From JBBRMQ01 sp038230775 (lineage in GTDB: Bacteria; Acidobacteriota; Thermoanaerobaculia; Gp7-AA8), in the NCBI GenBank assembly GCA_038230775.1, contig JBBRMQ010000201.1, positions 1-8,155 of the forward strand: DNA of 8,155 nt. Direction: 5' to 3'. The notes beneath the pieces were generated by a model. It was not told the DNA's origin. It did not search any database and worked only from the letters and a program-made list of their open reading frames with translations. Of this stretch, positions 1 through 5,880 are shown one piece after another. The translations under genes and the position numbers were made by a program. Each line of letters starts with the position of its first letter. Within the stretch, counting starts at the first letter, position 1.

Positions 1-117
1 CGTTGTCGGTTGTCGGTTGACGGTTGTCAAAGGCGATCGGTGGACGTGTGCGCGCAATTGCGGGGACGGGCCACCACAGACTCGCTTCTGACAACCGATC
101 ACCGACAACCGACAACG
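1..117. repeat. Heptamer-based large inverted repeat
   Basis: The left arm (1-36) pairs with the right arm (82-117). The outermost 17 bp (1-17 with 101-117) are perfect, and the rest pairs with about five mismatches around a 45-nt centre. Each arm is made of degenerate 7-bp units: TTGTCGG at 3-9 and 10-16, then variants at 17-23 and 24-30. CCGACAA lies at 102-108 and 109-115 on the other side. It lies just downstream of the DUF3108 stop codon, so it could act as a 3' hairpin or be a dispersed intergenic repeat. The left boundary is set by the window edge, so the element may be longer. No gene is seen here. Confidence 0.75.
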
Positions 118-123
118 CGCGCG

Positions 124-918
124 CTAGCGCGCACTCGCCTGCATGAACGCGCAAGCCTCGACCGATTCCAACGAGAGCTGCAGCGACGCCATGCTCTGCT
201 GGATCTCGATCTGGAACGGGATGCGGCGTGCATCCTCGGACAGCCACACGCGGACACCGCCCGGCCACTTCTTGCCGGTGCTGTTCGGCGCGTCGACGAT
301 CTCGAAGCCGAGGGCGCCGACGCGCTGGCCCTGGATCGTGAAGATGCGGCGCTCGACCGGCCGCATCTGCACCGGATAGGACTTCCCGTCGGAGTAGATC
401 GTCGTCATGATCGGCGCGTGAATCGTGGCCGCGTTCTGCCGCAGATAAAAAATCACCGTGAGCACGTCGCGAAGCGAATCCGCCGGAAGCGGCTCGGTTC
501 GGTCCCACTGCTTTTCCGGCGTTTCCTTGTGCATGCGCGCCATGCGTTTGACGTAGTCGAAGATCGTCCGCTCTTTGCGCGACTTTTTCTTCCACGTGTA
601 GCCGTGATAGCTCATGAGCGTTTTCTCGCCCGTCGAGTCCATCTCCGACTCGTAGACGTAGAAGCCGCTGTTGTCGCGCGCGGTGATGAGAAGCTGGCTA
701 TTGATGGTGTGGTCGGCGCCGGCGGGGAAATGCGTCTTCAACTGGCCGACGCCCGACGTTGGAAAGAGCAGGCCGGCGACCACGGACAGTCCGCCGCGCA
801 TGCGCCACGAGTAGCGGAAGTCCTCGAGGTTGGCGGGGCCGTGGCAATTGAGGTCGGCCGCGCTGGCCGTCGCCGTCACGAAAAGAAGCACGGCCGTTGT
901 GCGGAGCAGAGTCATCAT
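124..918 (-). CDS. Secreted DUF3108 domain protein
   Basis: This is a 264-residue protein with a clear Sec signal peptide: two Met, an Arg, a hydrophobic core at about residues 8-18, and an A-S-A cleavage site at 18-20. The mature part looks like a DUF3108 protein, a family of envelope-associated beta-rich proteins of unknown function. The best family-like stretch is at about 222-252 (VWLSEDARRIPFQIEI followed by an alternating beta strand). Two Cys (25 and 256) near the ends of the mature chain could form a disulfide. The start overlaps the ispH stop by one base (minus-strand TGATG), and a second ATG follows at 915-913, so translation is probably coupled to ispH. No Shine-Dalgarno sequence is visible. 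The domain call rests on recall of the family pattern; the molecular role is unknown. Confidence 0.8.
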   Translation of the reverse strand: MMTLLRTTAVLLFVTATASAADLNCHGPANLEDFRYSWRMRGGLSVVAGLLFPTSGVGQLKTHFPAGADHTINSQLLITARDNSGFYVYESEMDSTGEKTLMSYHGYTWKKKSRKERTIFDYVKRMARMHKETPEKQWDRTEPLPADSLRDVLTVIFYLRQNAATIHAPIMTTIYSDGKSYPVQMRPVERRIFTIQGQRVGALGFEIVDAPNSTGKKWPGGVRVWLSEDARRIPFQIEIQQSMASLQLSLESVEACAFMQASAR

Positions 919-1760
919 CAGAAGGCTGCGATGCGCTGCTCCACCTCATCGATGACGTAGTCAGGGGTCGAGGCGCCCGCGGTCACTCCGACCACGTTCG
1001 AATTCTCGAACCATATCGGATCGAGATCGGACGCGCCCTGAACGAGATATGCCTGCTTCATCTCGCGGCAGATTTCCCACAGGTGCTTGGTGTTGGCGCT
1101 CTTCTTTCCGCCGATGACGACGATGACGTCGATCTCCGGATCGTTCGCCAGAACGCGCGCCGCATCCTGATTCTCTTTCGTCGCGTAGCAGATGGTGTCC
1201 GCACGCTCGACCTGCTTCGTGCGGCGCTCGATCACGCGCACGACATCTTCGAAGTCGTCGGCATTGAGCGTCGTCTGATAGAACACCTTCAGGCGCGAGT
1301 ACTGCGACCAGTCGACCGCCTCCGCGCCAGCCACCGTCGACACGATGTGGTACGTCGACGGGTCGAGATCGTGCGTGTATCCGACGACCTCGCGATGGTT
1401 CGGGTCGCCGATGAACACCAGGTGATACCCGTCGCCGAATGCACTCTTCGACTCGCGATGGATGTCGTAGACGAACTTGCACGTCGTATCCAGAACCTGC
1501 AGTCCGGACGACTTCGCCAGCTCGTGGAACGACGGCGGCACGCCGTGCGCGGAGAAGACGATCGTCGGCTCGGCCACTGCGGTCAGATCCTCGACCGTGG
1601 GGACGCCGAGGCGTTCCATCTCCTCCACGACGCGTTCGTTGTGGACGACCTGGCCGAGGATCGCTCCACGGCCGCCGGCGGCGACAAAGCGCTTCACTTT
1701 CAGGTCCGCGATGCGGACACCCGAGCAGAAGCCGTATTTCGCGGCGCGCTTGATTCTCAT
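918..1760 (-). CDS. ispH: 4-hydroxy-3-methylbut-2-enyl diphosphate reductase
   Basis: IspH (LytB) reduces HMBPP to IPP and DMAPP, the last step of the MEP isoprenoid pathway, using an oxygen-sensitive iron-sulfur cluster in the cytoplasm. From the ATG at 1760 the protein has 280 residues. All hallmark positions are visible: cluster cysteines C12 (GFCSG), C94 (DTTC) and C191 (TICYATKENQ); substrate-binding H40 (VVHN), H72 (SAHGVPP) and H122; catalytic E124 (NHREV); T163/T164 (QTTL); S221 and N223 (SANT); S264 (AGASTP). The frame also has an ATG at 1793. The start at 1760 is preferred because it places the first Cys at position 12, as in the E. coli enzyme, and because a TAGAAT box overlaps the 1793 ATG. 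After the second Cys the usual Pro is replaced by Lys (TCKFVYDIH). It is followed by, and coupled to, the DUF3108 gene. Confidence 0.95.
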   Translation of the reverse strand: MRIKRAAKYGFCSGVRIADLKVKRFVAAGGRGAILGQVVHNERVVEEMERLGVPTVEDLTAVAEPTIVFSAHGVPPSFHELAKSSGLQVLDTTCKFVYDIHRESKSAFGDGYHLVFIGDPNHREVVGYTHDLDPSTYHIVSTVAGAEAVDWSQYSRLKVFYQTTLNADDFEDVVRVIERRTKQVERADTICYATKENQDAARVLANDPEIDVIVVIGGKKSANTKHLWEICREMKQAYLVQGASDLDPIWFENSNVVGVTAGASTPDYVIDEVEQRIAAF

Positions 1761-1791
1761 CGCAGGTCGGAACGCCCTCGGGCGCGCGAAC

Positions 1792-1797
1792 ATTCTA
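1792..1797 (-). promoter_or_regulatory. Candidate -10 box for ispH
   Basis: The minus strand reads TAGAAT, five of six matches to the sigma-70 -10 consensus. Transcription would start near 1785, giving a leader of about 25 nt before the ATG at 1760. That leader contains a GAGGG at 1779-1775, farther from the ATG than is usual. No convincing -35 hexamer is seen at the expected spacing. Confidence 0.35.
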
Positions 1798-1821
1798 CGG
1801 GGCAGCAGCGTTGGAGCGTCT

Positions 1822-1881
1822 CTGTGTGAGGACCGGCTTCAGCCGGTCACGACCGACCGGCGGAAGCCGGTCCGCACACAG
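1822..1881. repeat. Nested palindrome, 27-bp arms
   Basis: Arm 1822-1848 pairs with arm 1855-1881 at 25 of 27 positions around a 6-nt loop. Each arm is itself a hairpin: GACCGGCT/AGCCGGTC at 1831-1848, and GACCGGC/GCCGGTC at 1855-1872. The outer tips read CTGTGTG and CACACAG. This design of two small hairpins inside a larger one resembles REP/BIME-type intergenic repeats. It sits in the divergent region between ispH and the MFS gene, upstream of the candidate MFS -10 box, and is not within a coding region on my reading. Confidence 0.8.
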
Positions 1882-1923
1882 AATCATGCAGCGCGACGAG
1901 ACCTGCATGGCAGCGCCGCCCGC

Positions 1924-1929
1924 TACAAT
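1924..1929 (+). promoter_or_regulatory. Candidate -10 box for MFS gene
   Basis: TACAAT, five of six to the -10 consensus, ends 9 nt before the ATG at 1939. The predicted transcript would start at about 1936 with a leader of about 3 nt, so it would be nearly leaderless. This agrees with the absence of a Shine-Dalgarno sequence. No good -35 hexamer is visible. Confidence 0.4.
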
Positions 1930-1938
1930 GCCCGGCCG

Positions 1939-3141
1939 ATGTCCTCCGAGGCCGCAGCCCGGGACCCCCTGTTCACGCCGCAGTTCGCCGGGGTGTGGGT
2001 TTTCGCGTTCATCACGTTCTTCTCCGCCTTCCAACTGCTCCCCGCCATTCCGTTCCGGATCATGCAGCTCGGCGGATCGACCGCGAAGGCCGGATGGTTC
2101 CTCGCGGTCTACACGTACGCGAGCGCGTTTGCCGCGCCGCTGATGGGCAGCCTCGCCGATCACATCGGACGGAAGCGGCAACTGATCATCATCTCGATCG
2201 CGTTCATCGTCTTTTCGCTGGCCTACGGTGTCGTCACAGTTCTGCCGCTCCTGCTGGCCATCGGTGCCATTCACGGAGCGTTGTGGTCCGGACTCATCGC
2301 CGCGGCCTCCGCGATCATGAGCGACTACATCCCCGCCTCGCGCCGCAATCAGGGGCTGGCCTGGTGGGGACTTTCCAGCACCGCGGCGGTCGCGATCGCA
2401 CCGGCCGTCGGGCTCTGGGTCTTTCACTTCGGATGGTTGACGCTGTGCATCGATCTCGTCGTGCTCTCCGCGCTGATGCTGATCGGCGCGATTCTGCTTC
2501 CCGCCCAAGACGTGCCCCGCCCGGCGGTTCGTCCGCGGCTCGCCGACTCGTGGGACTGGCGCGTGACGCAGACCGCCCTGTCGCTCACCGTCGCCACGTT
2601 CGGCTACGGCGGCATCACGAGCTATTCCGCCATCGTCGCCGTACAGCGGCACATCGAGCCGCGCGCGATCTATCTCACGGTCTTCGCCGTCACCATCGTC
2701 GTCTACCGCGTCTGCTTCTCCCACCTCGGCGACCGCGTCGGGACGAAAGTGATTCTCTATCCGGCGCTGACGCTGATTCCGGTCGCGTTCGCGCTCCTCG
2801 CCGTGGCGGAGGTTCGTTGGCAAATGATCGCGTCGGCGATTCTGTTCGGGCTCGGCTTCGGCGCGGCGTATCCGGCGTTCGCAACCTTCATTCTCTCGAA
2901 CAGCGATCCCGATCGCCGCGCCCGCACGTTCGGCAGCATCGTGTGGGCCTTCGACACTGGAATTGGAACGGGCTCGCTTGTCATCGGTTCGATCGGTGAG
3001 CATTACAGCCTGCGCACATCATTTCTCGTCGCGGCTGGATTGAGCTGCTTCTCGATTCCGATCTTCATGTGGTCCTCGCGGCATCTCGCGGCGCGTGGCA
3101 CTCCAATTGCTGCGTCTGCTGAACATGCCCGACCCGAATGA
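1939..3141 (+). CDS. MFS transporter, 12 transmembrane segments
   Basis: This is a 400-residue inner-membrane protein of the major facilitator superfamily, a secondary transporter driven by an ion gradient. It has about twelve hydrophobic segments in two six-helix halves, separated by a polar loop at about residues 188-208. The cytoplasmic loop 2-3 carries the MFS signature motif A (GSLADHIGRKR, residues 70-80), and a degenerate copy follows in the second half (HLGDRVGTK, 262-270). Length fits the MFS_1 drug and metabolite efflux group. The substrate cannot be told from sequence. The start at 1939 is chosen because the hydrophobic core begins soon after it; the frame is open much farther upstream, but only as antisense to ispH. 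The gene is divergent from ispH and overlaps the next small gene by 17 nt. Confidence 0.9.
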   Translation: MSSEAAARDPLFTPQFAGVWVFAFITFFSAFQLLPAIPFRIMQLGGSTAKAGWFLAVYTYASAFAAPLMGSLADHIGRKRQLIIISIAFIVFSLAYGVVTVLPLLLAIGAIHGALWSGLIAAASAIMSDYIPASRRNQGLAWWGLSSTAAVAIAPAVGLWVFHFGWLTLCIDLVVLSALMLIGAILLPAQDVPRPAVRPRLADSWDWRVTQTALSLTVATFGYGGITSYSAIVAVQRHIEPRAIYLTVFAVTIVVYRVCFSHLGDRVGTKVILYPALTLIPVAFALLAVAEVRWQMIASAILFGLGFGAAYPAFATFILSNSDPDRRARTFGSIVWAFDTGIGTGSLVIGSIGEHYSLRTSFLVAAGLSCFSIPIFMWSSRHLAARGTPIAASAEHARPE

Positions 3142-3292
3142 TTCAGCCAGCGACGAGGAACGCGTTTCGAAGCGCGTGGTCTACGAGACGGTCTCCAGCA
3201 GCGGCAGCAGCAAGCAGACCGGAACGGTGATCATCGTGCTGGTGGTGGTGGCGATCATCATCATCGCGTTCATCTTCGCGCGGATGCATTGA
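3125..3292 (+). CDS. Small single-span membrane protein
   Basis: This 55-residue reading frame has a polar, Ser/Glu/Lys-rich N-terminal half (residues 1-32) and then one strongly hydrophobic helix of about 19 residues (33-51, mostly Val and Ile), ending in ARMH. This is the layout of a small tail-anchored membrane protein with its N-terminus probably in the cytoplasm. The ATG at 3125 lies inside the end of the MFS gene in another frame (17-nt overlap), with no Shine-Dalgarno sequence, so translation is probably coupled to the transporter. An in-frame ATG at 3095 would lengthen the overlap and is less likely. I do not recognise a family. It could be an accessory subunit of the transporter, or an unrelated small membrane protein. 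Confidence 0.6.
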   Translation: MPDPNDSASDEERVSKRVVYETVSSSGSSKQTGTVIIVLVVVAIIIIAFIFARMH

Positions 3293-3306
3293 TGGACCGT
3301 CTGCGT

Positions 3307-3312
3307 TAGATT
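3307..3312 (+). promoter_or_regulatory. Candidate -10 box, leaderless start
   Basis: TAGATT, which fits the TANNNT pattern, ends 6 nt before the ATG at 3319. The predicted transcription start falls on the A of the start codon. No Shine-Dalgarno sequence is present in the 26-nt gap after the small membrane protein gene, and no clear -35 is seen. Confidence 0.4.
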
Positions 3313-3318
3313 CGCGCG

Positions 3319-4356
3319 ATGCGTTTCCTCATCGCGTTGCTCATCCTTCCCGGCACGCTCGTCGCCGCGGACTTCGACTCTCATGCCGCGGAGCGTTTCG
3401 CCGATCTCGCGTTGGCGTGCGTGCACAAGGAGTATCCGAACAAGATCTCCCACAATCTCAACTCGGACGCGGACGTCGCGCCGCCGCGCAAGCTCACGCC
3501 GGCGTTTTACGGATGCTATGACTGGCATTCCTCCGTTCACGGCCATTGGCTTCTGGCCCGTCTGGCGCGCACGTTCCCCGACGCGCCGTTCACCGCGAAG
3601 GCGCGTGAGGCGCTGCAACAGAGCATCACGGCGGAGAACATTGCGCAGGAGGCCGCGTACCTTCGCGGCGAGGGACGCGCGAGCTTCGAACGGCCGTACG
3701 GGCTCGCGTGGCTGCTGCAACTCTCCGCGGAGCTGCGCGAATGGGATGACCCGATGGCCAAGCAGCTCTCCATCAACATGCGGCCGTTGACCGAGGCCGC
3801 GAACGGCAGGCTGAAGGCGTGGCTGCCGAAACTGTCGCATCCGATTCGCAGCGGCGAGCACAGTCAGACCGGGTTCGCGTTAGGGCTGATCATCGACTCC
3901 ACCGACGATCCGGCGCTCGCGCAGATCGCGCGCGACGCCGCGAAGCGTTTCTACGCCGCGGACAGAAACTGCCCGCTCTCCTACGAGCCGTCGGGCGAGG
4001 ATTTTCTCTCGCCGTGCCTCGCCGAGGCGGATGTGATGCGCCGCGTGCTGCCGCGCAAGGCGTTCGCGTCGTGGTTCGATCGATTCCTCCCAAACGTTCA
4101 GTTGAAGCCGGAAGTCGTCACCGATCCAAGCGATCCGCGACTCGCGCATCTCGACGGTCTCAATCTGAGCCGCGCGTGGATGCTGGAGGGAATCGCTTCG
4201 AGTCTCACCACACGAGCGAGCGCGCTGCAGAAAATCGCCGATAGGCATCGAGAGGCGGGGCTGGCGTCGGTCACCGGAGCGCACTACGAAGGCGGACACT
4301 GGCTGGGATCGTTCGCGGTGTATCTCACCACGAAGCGCGGCAAAGCGAAACCCTGA
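3319..4356 (+). CDS. Exported DUF2891 family protein
   Basis: This is a 345-residue protein starting with a signal peptide (MRFLIALLILPGTLVAA; likely cleavage after about residue 16 or 17), so it is probably periplasmic or secreted. The rest is predicted mostly helical and matches the DUF2891 pattern as I recall it. Conserved-looking blocks are FYGCYDWHSSVHGHW (63-77), SGEHSQTGFALGL (178-190), YEPSGEDFLSPCLAEADVM (222-240) and HYEGGHWLGSFAVYLTT (322-338). These blocks are rich in His, Asp, Glu and Trp, and the repeated helical pairs suggest an alpha/alpha-barrel like that of some glycan-active enzymes. The biochemical function of the family is not established, so that is only a structural guess. 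It follows the small membrane protein gene after 26 nt and converges on the radical SAM gene. Confidence 0.85.
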   Translation: MRFLIALLILPGTLVAADFDSHAAERFADLALACVHKEYPNKISHNLNSDADVAPPRKLTPAFYGCYDWHSSVHGHWLLARLARTFPDAPFTAKAREALQQSITAENIAQEAAYLRGEGRASFERPYGLAWLLQLSAELREWDDPMAKQLSINMRPLTEAANGRLKAWLPKLSHPIRSGEHSQTGFALGLIIDSTDDPALAQIARDAAKRFYAADRNCPLSYEPSGEDFLSPCLAEADVMRRVLPRKAFASWFDRFLPNVQLKPEVVTDPSDPRLAHLDGLNLSRAWMLEGIASSLTTRASALQKIADRHREAGLASVTGAHYEGGHWLGSFAVYLTTKRGKAKP

Positions 4357-4359
4357 AGG

Positions 4360-4462
4360 TGTCATCCCGAGCGTAGCGAGGGACCGGTGTGGGCGGGTGG
4401 TGAAAAAGATCACCCTTCGTGCCGCCCGCCCACACCGGTTCCTCGCTACGCTCGGAATGACA
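4360..4462. repeat. Inverted repeat with 38-bp arms
   Basis: Arm 4360-4397 pairs with arm 4425-4462 at 36 of 38 positions around a 27-nt loop. The outer part carries the motif GTCATCCCGAGCGTAGCGAG (4361-4380), a type of intergenic repeat found widely in unrelated bacteria. Inside the loop a short GGTGA/TCACC stem may extend the structure. It fills nearly all of the 113-nt gap between the convergent DUF2891 and radical SAM genes, so transcripts from both sides would fold into the same hairpin. It may stop transcription or protect 3' ends in both directions, although no U-tract typical of intrinsic terminators follows. A related copy lies at 5803-5879. Confidence 0.85.
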
Positions 4463-4469
4463 TGGGCTA

Positions 4470-5738
4470 CTACCCCGCGCTGAGACTCTGCATGAAGTCG
4501 ATGTCCGGCCGGTAGTAGAAGCTCTTGATCGGACAGGTCTCCGCGCTCTTGCCGCCGCACATCGCGACCACCGTGCGGTCGTTCGCCGCGTCGTACTCCC
4601 AGCTCTGCCTCTCGCGGATGATTCGCGACAGCTCCGTCCGGAAGCGCGCGTACTCCTCGCCGTACCACACGTCGTGCAGCGACTGCTTGTAGATGTTGCC
4701 CAGCGGGCTGCCCTGCAGGATGCAGCACGGCGCCACGACTCCACTCACCCGAATCAGCATCGAGTGCCAGCCGATGAGACACGGCTCGTCCAGGCCCTTC
4801 GTCTCGCGCTCGAGCCGGTGCAGCGATGCGATCTTGCGGCGATGCGCGATCTTCTCGCGCGTCGTCAGATCGCGTCTCATGACGAGATGCGCGAGACGCG
4901 CGACCGGATTGCGCTTCCGGCGCTCGGCGTCGAGGCGCGCGTTCATCTCGGCCAGCATCGGCTGGATGTTCTGCTCGTACGATTCGATGCTCGAGATGCG
5001 GCGGTACTCATCGATGCGGACGACCTGCTCGTACAGACGCAGCATCTCCGCAGTCTCCTCCCCGGTCATCTTCTGTTCCGGCTTGAGAAACGACAGGCCG
5101 TTGAAGAGGATCGTGTCGGCATCGACGTCGCGCGCCAGCTCGTACATCTGCGGAATCGATCTGTAGTTGTCGCGCCAGACCAGAAACTGCAGGTTCACTT
5201 TCGGCGTCTGCTGCCCGCGCTTCTTCCGCTCGACAACGAAACGCTTCACGTTCGCGACGACGCGATCGAAGTTGCGCTCCGTGGTCTGCATCATCGTGGC
5301 GTAGGTTCGCGGGTCGCCGGTGTTCAGGCTGACCGTGATCTGATCGCACGCGCCCGGCGTCAGCAGGATCTCGCTGATCTCTTCGCCAAGGAGCACGGCA
5401 TTCGTGGTGAGGTTTTCGATGGGAATGCCGCTGGCCGCGATCGTGCGCAGAAACTCCTTCGACTTGCGGTGAAAGAGCGGCTCGCCGCCGCCGGACAGCC
5501 GGATCGACCGCGTCCCCGCCTGCTTCAACTCACCGATCAGCTCTTCGAGGCGCGTCAGCGAGACTTCATCGGTCCCGCGCAATGTCGCCGTCGAGCAGAA
5601 GAAACAATCGATGTTGCATCGATCGGCCGGATGAATCTCAACGTGATACGGCCCGCCGTACGCGACCCCGTCGCGTACGCCGCGCAGGATCGCATCCTTG
5701 TCGGATTTGGTGAGGTACTTCCAGCCCAGCTCGGACAT
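4470..5738 (-). CDS. Radical SAM protein with SPASM-like C-terminus
   Basis: This is a 422-residue cytoplasmic iron-sulfur enzyme. The radical SAM motif CNIDCFFC is at residues 41-48 (C41, C45, C48, the CX3CX2C pattern) and the SAM-binding GGGEP at 83-87. The C-terminal region has C320-x12-G333-x4-C338, which fits the first half of the SPASM motif, then C339, C394 and C402. The usual CX2CX5CX3C block is not seen, so this is a reduced SPASM or twitch-like auxiliary-cluster domain. A GNIYKQSLHDVWYGEEY block (347-363) is typical of SPASM proteins. Residues 265-315 are rich in Arg and Lys and may form a long helix. The substrate is unknown; many relatives modify peptides or act in cofactor synthesis, but no precursor peptide gene is seen nearby. 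No Shine-Dalgarno sequence precedes the start. A weak ATGACA (5790-5785) and TAACGT (5768-5763) pair could be its promoter. Confidence 0.88.
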   Translation of the reverse strand: MSELGWKYLTKSDKDAILRGVRDGVAYGGPYHVEIHPADRCNIDCFFCSTATLRGTDEVSLTRLEELIGELKQAGTRSIRLSGGGEPLFHRKSKEFLRTIAASGIPIENLTTNAVLLGEEISEILLTPGACDQITVSLNTGDPRTYATMMQTTERNFDRVVANVKRFVVERKKRGQQTPKVNLQFLVWRDNYRSIPQMYELARDVDADTILFNGLSFLKPEQKMTGEETAEMLRLYEQVVRIDEYRRISSIESYEQNIQPMLAEMNARLDAERRKRNPVARLAHLVMRRDLTTREKIAHRRKIASLHRLERETKGLDEPCLIGWHSMLIRVSGVVAPCCILQGSPLGNIYKQSLHDVWYGEEYARFRTELSRIIRERQSWEYDAANDRTVVAMCGGKSAETCPIKSFYYRPDIDFMQSLSAG

Positions 5739-5802
5739 CGTGGCGGTTGCGTTAACCGCACTACGTTACACGCTATTCGCGATGTGTCATCACGATTCGA
5801 CG

Positions 5803-5879
5803 GTCATCCCGAGCGAAGCGAGGGATCCCCCGCGCTCTTGCCAAAGGATTCCCCGCCGTCTTCGGGGCTCGGAATGACA
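5803..5879. repeat. Second copy of GTCAT-CCGAG repeat
   Basis: Positions 5803-5827 match 4361-4385 at 23 of 25 bases, and the right end CTCGGAATGACA (5868-5879) is identical to 4451-4462. The 11-bp ends (5803-5813 with 5868-5878) pair with one mismatch. The interior differs from the first copy and has its own small stem, CCCCG/CGGGG at 5851-5867. It occupies much of the 142-nt gap between the permease stop and the radical SAM start, both on the minus strand, and ends two bases from the permease stop codon. It could separate the two transcription units. The rest of the gap (5739-5802) shows only a weak candidate promoter. Confidence 0.75.
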
Positions 5880-5880
5880 C

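Noticed and set aside
1..117. CRISPR array
   Set aside because: The 7-bp units are adjacent without spacers and appear in opposite orientation on the two sides.
897..1829. Long open frame on the plus strand opposite ispH, and a similar one opposite the DUF3108 gene
   Set aside because: Arg/Asp/His-rich translations without domain features, running antisense to well-supported genes; expected in high-GC DNA.
1477..1938. Upstream in-frame extension of the MFS protein
   Set aside because: It is antisense to ispH and crosses the nested palindrome; the protein-like sequence begins only at the ATG at 1939.
1795..3003. Long minus-strand open frame opposite the MFS gene
   Set aside because: Highly charged, low-complexity translation; the plus strand encodes a clear 12-helix transporter.
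4360..4462. Insertion sequence or transposon with terminal inverted repeats
   Set aside because: The loop is only 27 nt, with no room for a transposase and no visible target duplication.
5782..5877. 31-codon plus-strand frame as a precursor peptide for the radical SAM enzyme
   Set aside because: It is almost entirely made of the intergenic repeat and is oriented away from the enzyme gene, with no leader-like features.
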